From contig DEHD01000042.1 in NCBI GenBank assembly GCA_002351725.1, positions 1-64,000 of the forward strand: 64,000 bases of DNA. Reading direction: 5' to 3'. Under the pieces are notes generated by a model. It was given only the letters and a program-made list of their open reading frames with translations, was not told where the DNA came from and searched no databases. Of this stretch, positions 7,173-14,377 are shown one piece after another. Every line of letters starts with the position of its first letter. The stretch's first letter is position 1. This stretch comes from Prevotella sp. UBA2809. Its GTDB lineage: Bacteria > Bacteroidota > Bacteroidia > Bacteroidales > Bacteroidaceae. The translations under genes were made by a program, and so were the position numbers.

Positions 7173-9475
7173 TGGCGTCCTGCTCGATGACAAAAAACAT
7201 CCCCGAAGATGACCAACTCTTTGTGGGACTGACTAAGATAGCCTACTCCGACGAACAGAAATACGAAGACGAGGAGTATGTTAAGCATCTGGAAAATACG
7301 AAGCTTGAGGTGGAAGCAGCCTTGGCAACCCAGCCTAATGGCTCGCTGTTTGGCAGTAGCTACTATACCGTGCCTTGGAGCTGGCATCTGTGGGTTTATA
7401 ATAAGTTTAACGGCAAGGATTCAGGCTTTGCCCGTTGGATGACAAAAACCTTTGGTAAGGCGCCGGTGTTGATGAGTCAGGTTAACCCGGCCCTGCGTAG
7501 CAGTGTGGCGCGTTCGGTACTTCGCAACAACGGATTCTTCCGCGGAGATGTTACTTTCGACCTGGTTCAGCAGAAGAATCCCAAGAAGTGCAAGATAGGA
7601 TATACCATCCATCTCGACTCGCTCTTCACACTCGACTCGGTGAGTTACGTGAACTTCCCTGCGCCTATTCAGGCACTTATCGATTCTACAAGCGAGGAGA
7701 GCCTCATTAAGAGTCAGTCGCCGTTCAGTATCAACAATCTCGACACCGAACGCTCGCGTATCAGCACCCTGCTGCGCAACAATGGTTATTACTATTATAA
7801 CTCCAGCTACGCATCCTATCTGGCTGATACCTTTGCTGTAGACAATAAGGCACAGCTTAGGTTTCAGCTGGCTAACGGGGTGCCCGAGCAGGCGTTGCAT
7901 AAGTGGTATATAGGCAAGCTCGATGTGAATTTCCGTAAGTCAGCCCGAGAGGTGTTGAACGATTCAATCAAGCGCCGCACGCTTACTCTGCATTTCAATG
8001 GAAAGAAATCGCCAATTATGCCTCGTGTGGTATTGCGCAATTTGCGTCTGCGCCCACGTCAGGAGTTCAGCTACGATAAGTATCAGGAGTCGGCCAGCAA
8101 GATTAATGCTACAGGTGTGTTCTCAAGCACCGACTTCCAGTTTACGCCTCGTCCAGGTACCGACACTCTTGACCTGCGCCTGAACTGCACTTTCGACAAA
8201 CCTTATGATTTCTATATCGAAGCCAACGGTAAGGGGCGTACAAGCGGTAGATATGGTCCTGAAGCAAAGATCGGTCTTACACGTCGTAATGCCTTCCGTG
8301 CAGGCGAGAAACTCGACCTTAACTTGCATGGAGCCTATGAGTGGCAGAAAGGTTCAAACACTGATATGAACAGCTATCAGTATGGTGTTGACCTGTCGAT
8401 AGAGTTCCCACGTATCATCGCACCTTTCTATAACAGCGATCGTGTGCGTCGTGATAAGAACGGTCGTCCCATCCGTCGCCGTTTCTACTCGACGCCTACC
8501 ACCTATGCTAAGGTTTCAAGCGATGTTATCCGCCGACCAGAGTACTACAAGATGCATATCGTAAGTGGTGAGTGGACCTATCGCTGGCAGTCGTCGGCCA
8601 CTGTGCGTCATGAGTTCTCGCCTCTAACTGTTAAGTATCAGTATATGAACAGTTCTACGGCTAAGTTCGATTCTATCGCTAAAGATAATCTATATCTGCT
8701 GGCAACGATGGAAGACTGTTTCATTCCAAAGATGCGCTATACATTTATGTATAACAGTCCGCAATCCATGCGTCATCCAATACATTTCGAGGCAACACTT
8801 GAGGAGGCTGGCAACCTTACATCACTATGGGATCTGGCTGGTGGTCATTCATTCAATGAAAAAGATAAAACTCTGTTCAAGACTCCATATTCGCAGTTTG
8901 TGCGTCTTGAGGGTGATTTCACTAAGACGTGGACTCTTACACCTACCTCACAGCTTGTGGCACATGCCAATGGCGGATTCATCTATTGCTATGGCAATAG
9001 CACAAGTGCTCCGTTCAGTGAGTTGTTCTACGTAGGAGGTGCCAATACAATACGTGCCTTCGGAGTTCGCGAGATTGGTCCTGGCGACTGGTATGTACGC
9101 GATGCAGGCCGCCAGCTCAGCTATCTGTTCCAGAACGGTGAGGCAAAGTTAGTGGGCAACCTTGAGTACCGTACCAAGCTCTTCGGCGATCTTAATGGCG
9201 CTATATTCCTGGACGCAGGTAATGTGTGGAATTTCCAGCGTAATGATGATGATACCGACCTTGGCGATTATCCTAAGTCGTTTAAGGAGTTTGTCAATCA
9301 GCTTGCATTAGGCACCGGTGTCGGTCTGCGCTACGATATGGGCTTCCTGGTTATCCGTCTCGACTGGGGATTGGCCATCCACTGCCCATACGATACAGGC
9401 AAATCGGGCTATTTCAATGTGCCCAGCTTCGGTAAGGGACAAACCCTGCATTTCGCTGTCGGATATCCATTCTAA
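7085..9475 (+). CDS. tamL: TamL-like Omp85 (BamA-family) outer-membrane lipoprotein
   Basis: This 796-residue protein starts with a signal peptide ending in a lipobox (L-A-S-C, lipidated Cys near residue 33), then a POTRA-like region and a C-terminal Omp85 barrel. Barrel signs include G-G-A-N-T-I-R-A-F-G-V-R-E-I-G-P near residue 660, the conserved F-x-D-x-G-N-V-W motif, and a terminal aromatic F in V-G-Y-P-F. A lipidated TamA homologue beside tamB is the arrangement known as TamL in Bacteroidetes. The pair should act together in outer-membrane assembly. ATG 7085 is used; ATG 7115 would give a shorter signal peptide and is equally plausible. The signal-peptide codons consist largely of an 8-bp tandem repeat, and an inverted repeat flanks the start. 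Confidence 0.88.
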   Translation: MKAINKKWIIMQVKGGIFLPFYLFTFLLFLASCSMTKNIPEDDQLFVGLTKIAYSDEQKYEDEEYVKHLENTKLEVEAALATQPNGSLFGSSYYTVPWSWHLWVYNKFNGKDSGFARWMTKTFGKAPVLMSQVNPALRSSVARSVLRNNGFFRGDVTFDLVQQKNPKKCKIGYTIHLDSLFTLDSVSYVNFPAPIQALIDSTSEESLIKSQSPFSINNLDTERSRISTLLRNNGYYYYNSSYASYLADTFAVDNKAQLRFQLANGVPEQALHKWYIGKLDVNFRKSAREVLNDSIKRRTLTLHFNGKKSPIMPRVVLRNLRLRPRQEFSYDKYQESASKINATGVFSSTDFQFTPRPGTDTLDLRLNCTFDKPYDFYIEANGKGRTSGRYGPEAKIGLTRRNAFRAGEKLDLNLHGAYEWQKGSNTDMNSYQYGVDLSIEFPRIIAPFYNSDRVRRDKNGRPIRRRFYSTPTTYAKVSSDVIRRPEYYKMHIVSGEWTYRWQSSATVRHEFSPLTVKYQYMNSSTAKFDSIAKDNLYLLATMEDCFIPKMRYTFMYNSPQSMRHPIHFEATLEEAGNLTSLWDLAGGHSFNEKDKTLFKTPYSQFVRLEGDFTKTWTLTPTSQLVAHANGGFIYCYGNSTSAPFSELFYVGGANTIRAFGVREIGPGDWYVRDAGRQLSYLFQNGEAKLVGNLEYRTKLFGDLNGAIFLDAGNVWNFQRNDDDTDLGDYPKSFKEFVNQLALGTGVGLRYDMGFLVIRLDWGLAIHCPYDTGKSGYFNVPSFGKGQTLHFAVGYPF
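7135..7166 (+). repeat. Tandem 8-bp repeat (CTTTTTAC x4) in tamL signal-peptide codons
   Basis: Four perfect copies of CTTTTTAC occupy 7135-7166 and are followed by a partial copy (TTTTTC). They encode the hydrophobic core of the TamL signal peptide (F-L-P-F-Y-L-F-T-F-L). The unit is not a multiple of three, so gain or loss of one copy would shift the downstream frame. All three frames through the repeat are open and hydrophobic. Confidence 0.9.
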
Positions 9476-9480
9476 TTGTT

Positions 9481-9512
9481 AAGGCGCGTTAATACGCGTC
9501 TTAATACATTTT
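9481..9512 (+). terminator. Probable terminator after tamL
   Basis: A stem pairs aaggcgcgt with acgcgtctt around a four-base loop (one G-U pair) and is followed within a few bases by a run of ten T. It lies 5 bases after the tamL stop and should end the fabG-to-tamL transcript. Confidence 0.6.
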
Positions 9513-9519
9513 TTTTTTG

Positions 9520-9527
9520 TAACTTTG
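9520..9527 (+). promoter_or_regulatory. Bacteroidetes -7 element TAACTTTG
   Basis: TAACTTTG matches the TAnnTTTG element used by the Bacteroidetes primary sigma factor and is followed by GC, as is common. It stands about 40 bases before the nucleotidyltransferase start. No clear TTTG -33 element is seen at the expected spacing. Confidence 0.6.
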
Positions 9528-9565
9528 CACGCAATTTAATAAAAACTCTAAAAATATAGCAAGTA

Positions 9566-10507
9566 ATGAAACCAACTCTTTTTCTTCTTGCAGCTGGCAT
9601 GGGTAGCCGTTACGGCGGCCTGAAGCAGCTCGACGGTCTGGGCCCAAACGGCGAGACTATCATGGATTACAGTATTTATGATGCCATCCAGGCTGGATTC
9701 GGTAAGATTGTATGGGTTATCCGTAAGGATTTCGAAGAGCAGTTCCGCACTCAGATTCTCGCTAAGTACGAAGGCAAGGTAAAGTGTGAGCTCTGTTTCC
9801 AGGCACTCGATGCACTGCCCGAGGGATTCACTGTTCCAGAAGGACGTCAGAAGCCTTGGGGCACAAACCACGCTGTGCTTATGGGTAAGGATGTTATCAA
9901 GGAGCCTTTCTGCGTTATCAACTGCGACGATTTCTATAATCGCGATGCATTCATGGTCATCGGCAAGTATCTGGCTAATCTGCCCGAGGGTGCTAAGAAC
10001 CAGTATGCTATGGTAGGTTTCCGCGTAGGCAACACCCTTAGTGAGAATGGTACAGTGGCTCGTGGAGTATGCTCAAAGAACGAGAAGGGTCACCTTACAA
10101 CAGTAGTTGAGCGTACAGAGATTGTACGTTGCGCTGAAGATGGTTCAAACGCTGGTGCCGCTAACGAGCATGTTCGTTATAAGGACGAGAACGGCAAGTG
10201 GGTTGCTGTAGATGACAATACTCCTGTTTCAATGAATATGTGGGGCTTCACCCCTGATTACTTCCAGTACTCTGAGGAGTATTTCAAGGAGTTTCTCAGC
10301 GATCCTAAGAACCTCGAGAACCTCAAGGCCGAGTTCTTTATTCCGCTGATGGTTAACAAACTCATCAATGAAGGTACTGCTACTGTAGAGGTGCTCGATA
10401 CCACAAGTAAGTGGTTCGGTGTTACCTATGCAGCCGATCGCGATGCTACTGTAGCACGTATCAAGCAGCTCGTTGACGAGGGTGTATATCCTAACAAACT
10501 TTTTTAA
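9566..10507 (+). CDS. Sugar-nucleotide nucleotidyltransferase-like protein
   Basis: The N-terminus L-L-A-A-G-M-G-S-R-Y-G-G-L-K-Q is the nucleotide-binding loop of the NTP_transferase family, which joins NTP to a sugar 1-phosphate. An I-N-C-D-D-F segment near residue 115 supplies the metal-binding Asp pair expected in the same fold. At 313 residues it is a single-domain enzyme without the left-handed helix domain of GlmU. The substrate cannot be read from sequence. Its stop is directly followed by the start of the DHH phosphoesterase gene with no gap, so the two are co-transcribed. A sugar role would fit the phosphohexomutase encoded 1.8 kb downstream, but that is inference. Confidence 0.8.
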   Translation: MKPTLFLLAAGMGSRYGGLKQLDGLGPNGETIMDYSIYDAIQAGFGKIVWVIRKDFEEQFRTQILAKYEGKVKCELCFQALDALPEGFTVPEGRQKPWGTNHAVLMGKDVIKEPFCVINCDDFYNRDAFMVIGKYLANLPEGAKNQYAMVGFRVGNTLSENGTVARGVCSKNEKGHLTTVVERTEIVRCAEDGSNAGAANEHVRYKDENGKWVAVDDNTPVSMNMWGFTPDYFQYSEEYFKEFLSDPKNLENLKAEFFIPLMVNKLINEGTATVEVLDTTSKWFGVTYAADRDATVARIKQLVDEGVYPNKLF

Positions 10508-11542
10508 ATGAACATAGACATTTTAGATAATGATCAGCTGGTTCTGATGGACCAGCTGATTTCTGATTCACAGACTATTCTTGTGGTGTGCCATAAGAGT
10601 CCCGATGGCGATGCCGTTGGTTCTTCGTTAGGTTGGGCTGAGTTCCTGCGTTCGCGCGGAAAGGATGTTACTGTAATCGTGCCCGACCAGTACCCTGACT
10701 TCCTTAAGTGGATGCCCAATACCGATAAGATAGTTCGTTACGATAAGCATACCGACAAGTGCGATATGCTTTTCAAAATAGCCGATCTGGTGTTCTGTCT
10801 CGACTTCAATACGCCCAGTCGTGTCGACGAGATGGAGAAGTCGCTCGTAAATAGCCCAGCAAAGAAGGTGCTTATCGATCATCACCTTAAGCCCGATGTT
10901 GATGCTTCACTTGTTGTATCGCATTCTGATGCATCGAGCACCTGCGAACTGGTGTTCCGAATTGCTTGGCAGATGGGCGATTTTGATAAGCTCGGCAAGG
11001 CATTTGCCGTGCCTGTGTATTGTGGTATGATGACCGATACAGGTGGTTTTACCTTCAACAGCTCTCGCCCTGAAATCTACTTCATCATCGGTGAGTTGCT
11101 CACCAAACATATCGACAAGGATCGCATCTATCGCAATGTTTTCCACAACTATTCCGAGAATCGTATCCGCCTGATGGGCTATGTGATGTACGAGAAACTT
11201 GTGTATATGCCCGAGTATAATGCTGCATTCTATTCGCTCACCCGCGATGAGCTGAAGCGCTTTAATTATATTAAAGGCGATTCCGAAGGCTTGGTAAACA
11301 TACCACAGCAGATAAAAGGGCTCAAACTGTCTATTTCGTTGCGCGAAGATACCGATAAGCCAAATCTGGTATGGGTTAGTCTCCGTTCGGTTGATGACTT
11401 TCCTTGTAACCTTATGGCCGAAGAGTTCTTTAATGGTGGCGGACACCTTAATGCATCGGGTGGAAGAGTGGATGGAACCATCGAAGATGCCATCGAAATC
11501 GCAAAAAAAGCTATTATTGCCTATCAAAACAAGTTAAAGTAG
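10508..11542 (+). CDS. nrnA: DHH-family phosphoesterase, NrnA-like (oligoribonuclease/pAp phosphatase)
   Basis: This 344-residue protein has the DHH layout: H-K-S-P-D-G-D-A-V-G at residues 29-38, a D-H-H triad at 124-126, and a C-terminal DHHA1 domain with G-G-G-H-x-N-A-S-G-G near residue 310. NrnA-type enzymes degrade 2-5-nt RNA and dephosphorylate pAp, and they stand in for Orn, which many Bacteroidetes lack. The start codon abuts the stop of the nucleotidyltransferase gene, implying translational coupling. The assignment to NrnA rather than a c-di-AMP phosphodiesterase rests on size and the absence of extra sensor domains. Confidence 0.85.
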   Translation: MNIDILDNDQLVLMDQLISDSQTILVVCHKSPDGDAVGSSLGWAEFLRSRGKDVTVIVPDQYPDFLKWMPNTDKIVRYDKHTDKCDMLFKIADLVFCLDFNTPSRVDEMEKSLVNSPAKKVLIDHHLKPDVDASLVVSHSDASSTCELVFRIAWQMGDFDKLGKAFAVPVYCGMMTDTGGFTFNSSRPEIYFIIGELLTKHIDKDRIYRNVFHNYSENRIRLMGYVMYEKLVYMPEYNAAFYSLTRDELKRFNYIKGDSEGLVNIPQQIKGLKLSISLREDTDKPNLVWVSLRSVDDFPCNLMAEEFFNGGGHLNASGGRVDGTIEDAIEIAKKAIIAYQNKLK

Positions 11543-11553
11543 CCTAAATGTAT

Positions 11554-11583
11554 ATTGAGTTTGCGAAATAATTCTTATTTTTG
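11554..11583 (+). promoter_or_regulatory. Promoter for the lipoprotein-glmM pair
   Basis: A -7 element TATTTTTG lies at 11576-11583 with a weak -33 (ATTG at 11554-11557, 18-base spacing). It is followed by GCA and lies 22 bases before the next start codon. Confidence 0.5.
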
Positions 11584-11604
11584 CAGCATCAATTGATTAT
11601 TAAG

Positions 11605-12252
11605 ATGAAGAAAATACTGTTTATCATGATAGCTTTTGCCGCTGTTCTCAGCAGTTGTAACGACTACGAGACCTACGGCGATAAGAAGGAAAAAGAGCGT
11701 AATGCAATAGCAAAGTTCATTTCCGACTCTTCTATTGTTGTAATTACCGAAGATCAGTTTAATCAGCAGGGTTACACCACAAATCTCTCGCGCAATGAGT
11801 TTGTTAAGCTTGATAAGAGTGGTGTTTACATGCAGATTGTACGTGAGGGTTGTGGCGATATGATTAAGGATGGCGAGACTACCCGTCTGGTATGTCGTTT
11901 CTCTGAGTTCGACATCCTTGAGGACACAACTACCGTATGTAACAACAATCCTGATTTGGCTTATGGTGGCAAGTCGGTTGTGGCTATCCCCGATATTATC
12001 CAGGTGTCGCGCAGCAGCGGTTCGTTTACAGCATCGTTCGAGAGTGGCATCATGTACACAGTATATGGCAGTTCCTCTGTTCCTGCAGGCTGGTTGGTAC
12101 CTCTGTCGTACGTCAAGGTTGGCCGTCCACAGTCTGAGACCGACGACTGCGCAAAAGTTCGCCTTATTGTGCCTCACTCACAGGGGCATGCCACAGCATC
12201 AAGCAATGTTACTCCATGCTATTATGAACTCACATATCAACGAGAATCATAA
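11605..12252 (+). CDS. Small lipoprotein, DUF4827-like
   Basis: ATG 11605 is chosen over the TTG at 11581 because it begins a good lipoprotein signal (MKKILFIMIAFAAVLSSC, lipobox V-L-S-S-C), and the TTG is part of the -7 promoter element. The mature protein of about 198 residues resembles the Bacteroidetes DUF4827 family, whose fold has been compared with FKBP-type isomerases. No catalytic residues can be claimed. It should sit in the periplasm on a lipid anchor. It lies 18 bases before the phosphohexomutase gene and probably shares its transcript. Function is unknown, and the family call is from memory of sequence character. Confidence 0.65.
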   Translation: MKKILFIMIAFAAVLSSCNDYETYGDKKEKERNAIAKFISDSSIVVITEDQFNQQGYTTNLSRNEFVKLDKSGVYMQIVREGCGDMIKDGETTRLVCRFSEFDILEDTTTVCNNNPDLAYGGKSVVAIPDIIQVSRSSGSFTASFESGIMYTVYGSSSVPAGWLVPLSYVKVGRPQSETDDCAKVRLIVPHSQGHATASSNVTPCYYELTYQRES

Positions 12253-12270
12253 CGATTTATTTAAAGAAAT

Positions 12271-13644
12271 ATGACACTTATCAAATCTATTTCCGGCATC
12301 CGCGGTACTATCGGCGGACGCACTGGTGACACACTTAATCCATTAGACATTGTTAAGTTTACAACAGCCTACGCACAGTTTATTGGCGGCAAAAAAATAG
12401 TTGTTGGACGCGACGGCCGTATCTCTGGTCTCATGGTCCGCAACGTAGTTGTTGGTACCCTTATGGGTATGGGCTATGATGTAATAGATATTGGCTATGC
12501 CACAACCCCAACTACCGAGTTGGCTGTACGCATGGCGGGTGCCGATGGTGGTATCATCATAACCGCTTCACATAATCCACGTCAGTGGAATGCTCTTAAG
12601 CTTCTTAACAGCGAGGGTGAGTTCCTTACTGCTGCCGACGGAGCAGAGGTACTCCGTATGGCTGAGGCCGAGGACTTTAACTATGCCGATGTAGATCACC
12701 TTGGCTCATGTACTATCGACGATTCGTTCAATCAGCGCCACATCGACTCTGTGCTTGCTCTCAAGCTTGTAGATGTCGATGCCATCAAGGCGCGCAAGTT
12801 CCGCGTTTGCGTTGACACCATCAATTCTGTTGGTGGCATCATCCTGCCCGACCTGTTCAAGGCACTTGGCGTAGACTACGAGATACTCAACGGCGAGTGT
12901 ACTGGCGACTTCGCTCATAACCCAGAGCCTCTGGAGAAGAATCTGCAGGGCATCATGGATAAGATGAAGCAGGGTGGCTTCGATCTTGGTATCGTAGTCG
13001 ATCCCGATGTTGACCGTCTTGCATTTATCTGCGAGGATGGTAAGATGTTCGGCGAGGAGTACACACTCGTTTCAGTAGCCGACTATGTACTGAGTCATAC
13101 CGTAGGTAACACTGTTTCTAACCTCAGTTCAACTCGTGCCCTGCGCGATGTTACCGAGAAGCATGGTGGAAAGTACACTGCAGCTGCAGTTGGCGAGGTT
13201 AATGTAACCACAAAGATGAAGGAAGTAGGTGCCGTTATCGGTGGTGAGGGTAATGGTGGAGTTATCTATCCCGAGAGTCATTACGGCCGCGATGCCCTTG
13301 TTGGTATAGCCCTGTTCCTTAGTAGTCTGGCACAGAAGGGCTGCAAGGTAAGTGAGCTCCGTGCCACCTTCCCCGAGTATCAGATTGCCAAGAACCGTAT
13401 CGACCTCACACCTGAGACCGATGTTGATGCTATCTTGGTAAAGGTTAAGGAGATGTTTGCTAAGGATGCAACAGCTCAGGTTAACGATATCGATGGTGTA
13501 AAGATCGACTTCCCCGACCGTTGGGTACACCTGCGCAAGTCTAACACCGAGCCTATTATCCGTGTCTATAGCGAGGCTCAGACTATGGAGCAGGCCGATG
13601 AACTCGGCAAGCAGCTCATGCAGGTAGTCTACGACATGCAGTAA
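12271..13644 (+). CDS. glmM: Phosphoglucosamine mutase-like phosphohexomutase
   Basis: This 457-residue alpha-D-phosphohexomutase has the phosphoserine loop T-A-S-H-N-P with Ser100 as phospho-acceptor, the Mg-binding D-P-D-V-D-R loop at residues 244-249, a G-G-E-G-N-G-G sugar-binding loop near 325, and the C-terminal phosphate site R-K-S-N-T-E-P near 425. In Bacteroidetes this subgroup is usually annotated GlmM, converting glucosamine 6-phosphate to the 1-phosphate for UDP-GlcNAc and peptidoglycan synthesis. Phosphomannomutase or phosphoglucomutase activity cannot be excluded from sequence. It ends the transcript at a strong terminator. Confidence 0.82.
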   Translation: MTLIKSISGIRGTIGGRTGDTLNPLDIVKFTTAYAQFIGGKKIVVGRDGRISGLMVRNVVVGTLMGMGYDVIDIGYATTPTTELAVRMAGADGGIIITASHNPRQWNALKLLNSEGEFLTAADGAEVLRMAEAEDFNYADVDHLGSCTIDDSFNQRHIDSVLALKLVDVDAIKARKFRVCVDTINSVGGIILPDLFKALGVDYEILNGECTGDFAHNPEPLEKNLQGIMDKMKQGGFDLGIVVDPDVDRLAFICEDGKMFGEEYTLVSVADYVLSHTVGNTVSNLSSTRALRDVTEKHGGKYTAAAVGEVNVTTKMKEVGAVIGGEGNGGVIYPESHYGRDALVGIALFLSSLAQKGCKVSELRATFPEYQIAKNRIDLTPETDVDAILVKVKEMFAKDATAQVNDIDGVKIDFPDRWVHLRKSNTEPIIRVYSEAQTMEQADELGKQLMQVVYDMQ

Positions 13645-13666
13645 TTTCGTTTTAATTTACTATATC

Positions 13667-13704
13667 AACGCCGAGGCATTTTACAGTGTTTCGGCGTTTT
13701 TTTA
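13667..13704 (+). terminator. Rho-independent terminator after glmM
   Basis: An 8-bp stem pairs AACGCCGA (13667-13674) with TCGGCGTT (13691-13698) and runs into a T-tract. It lies 22 bases past the glmM stop. Confidence 0.85.
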
Positions 13705-13846
13705 TTTTGAGATGATTCCAGATTCACTTCGCTTTGGATGCTTTGTCGTTTTTGAGTAGATGATGAGATGTTGCGCTATACCCGCGCGTGTATAACGCGC
13801 GCTGGAGATATAGATATAAATATAGATAAAAAGAAAAATAAAAAAG
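13705..13846. other. Intergenic stretch with a GC-rich hairpin
   Basis: This first part of the 380-base glmM-groES gap has no convincing gene. It contains a 7-bp GC-rich stem, CGCGCGT at 13783-13789 pairing with ACGCGCG at 13795-13801 around a GTATA loop, followed by an A/T-rich stretch (tatagata repeats). The hairpin is not followed by a T-run on the plus strand. Confidence 0.5.
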
Positions 13847-13930
13847 CATAGCTTTCGCATGTCGAAACCATAGCTTTTACACATCAAAAGCATAGCTTTC
13901 GCATATCGAAACCATAGCTTTTGTAAATAC
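13847..13930. repeat. 22-bp tandem repeat, about four units
   Basis: Units starting CATAGCTTT begin at 13847, 13869, 13891 and 13913, an exact 22-base period. Units 1 and 3 share the form CATAGCTTTCGCAT(G/A)TCGAAAC. Units 2 and 4 begin CATAGCTTTT and then differ, so the array is also a higher-order 44-bp repeat. There are no unique spacers. It lies between the glmM terminator and the groES promoter region. Confidence 0.9.
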
Positions 13931-13956
13931 AGTGGTACTGACAATGTGGCACATGG

Positions 13957-13964
13957 TATTTTTG
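13957..13964 (+). promoter_or_regulatory. Primary-sigma -7 element before groES
   Basis: TATTTTTG matches TAnnTTTG and lies about 60 bases before the groES start. No good -33 TTTG is found at 19-21 bases upstream. It abuts the sigma-54-like element described next. Confidence 0.5.
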
Positions 13965-13980
13965 TGGCACGGTTTTGGCA
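13965..13980 (+). promoter_or_regulatory. Sigma-54-like -24/-12 element before groES
   Basis: TGGCACGGTTTTGGCA matches the sigma-54 consensus TGGCACG-N4-TTGCW at all but one position (T to G at the second T of TTGC). It keeps the essential GG and GC at the exact 10-base spacing. It lies 44 bases before the groES ATG. A fully matching copy precedes grpE elsewhere in the window. No CIRCE repeat (the HrcA operator) is present here. Confidence 0.5.
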
Positions 13981-14024
13981 GAAAGTATGGCAGATTATAA
14001 ACATAAAATAAAAATATAAGCATT

Positions 14025-14297
14025 ATGAACATCAAACCATTAGCAGACCGCGTGTTGGTATTGCCAGCACCTGCAGAAGAGAAGATTGGCGGAATCATTA
14101 TTCCAGACACAGCTAAGGAGAAGCCTCTCCACGGAACTATCAAGGCCGTTGGTCAGGGCACAAAAGACGAGGCAATGATACTGAAGGAGGGCGACGAAGT
14201 GCTCTACGGTAAGTACTCTGGCACCGAGCTTGAGTTTGAGGGAACAAAATACCTGATGATGCGTCAGAGCGACGTACTCGCGATTATTGAGAAATAA
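14025..14297 (+). CDS. groES: Co-chaperonin GroES
   Basis: This 90-residue protein is full length for GroES. It begins with the conserved N-terminal strand (K-P-L-A-D-R-V-L-V) and contains the mobile loop around residues 17-34 (EEKIGGIIIPDTAKEKP) and the C-terminal strand ending D-V-L-A-I-I. It caps the GroEL ring during protein folding in the cytoplasm. groEL follows after an 80-base A/T-rich gap, so the genes form the usual operon. The leader carries a tandem repeat and a sigma-54-like element. Confidence 0.97.
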   Translation: MNIKPLADRVLVLPAPAEEKIGGIIIPDTAKEKPLHGTIKAVGQGTKDEAMILKEGDEVLYGKYSGTELEFEGTKYLMMRQSDVLAIIEK

Positions 14298-14377
14298 TCG
14301 CAATGAAAAATTAGAAAATGCAAAAATTTTAATTGTTACATTTTTAAATTATTAAATTTTTAAATTTTGAAACTATT

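Noticed and set aside
13847..13930. Possible CRISPR array
   Set aside because: Units are contiguous with no unique spacers, the period is only 22 bases, and no cas genes are present in the window.
14298..14377. Possible small gene or regulatory RNA between groES and groEL
   Set aside because: The 80 bases are simple A/T-rich sequence with no stable hairpin, start/stop frame or promoter element.
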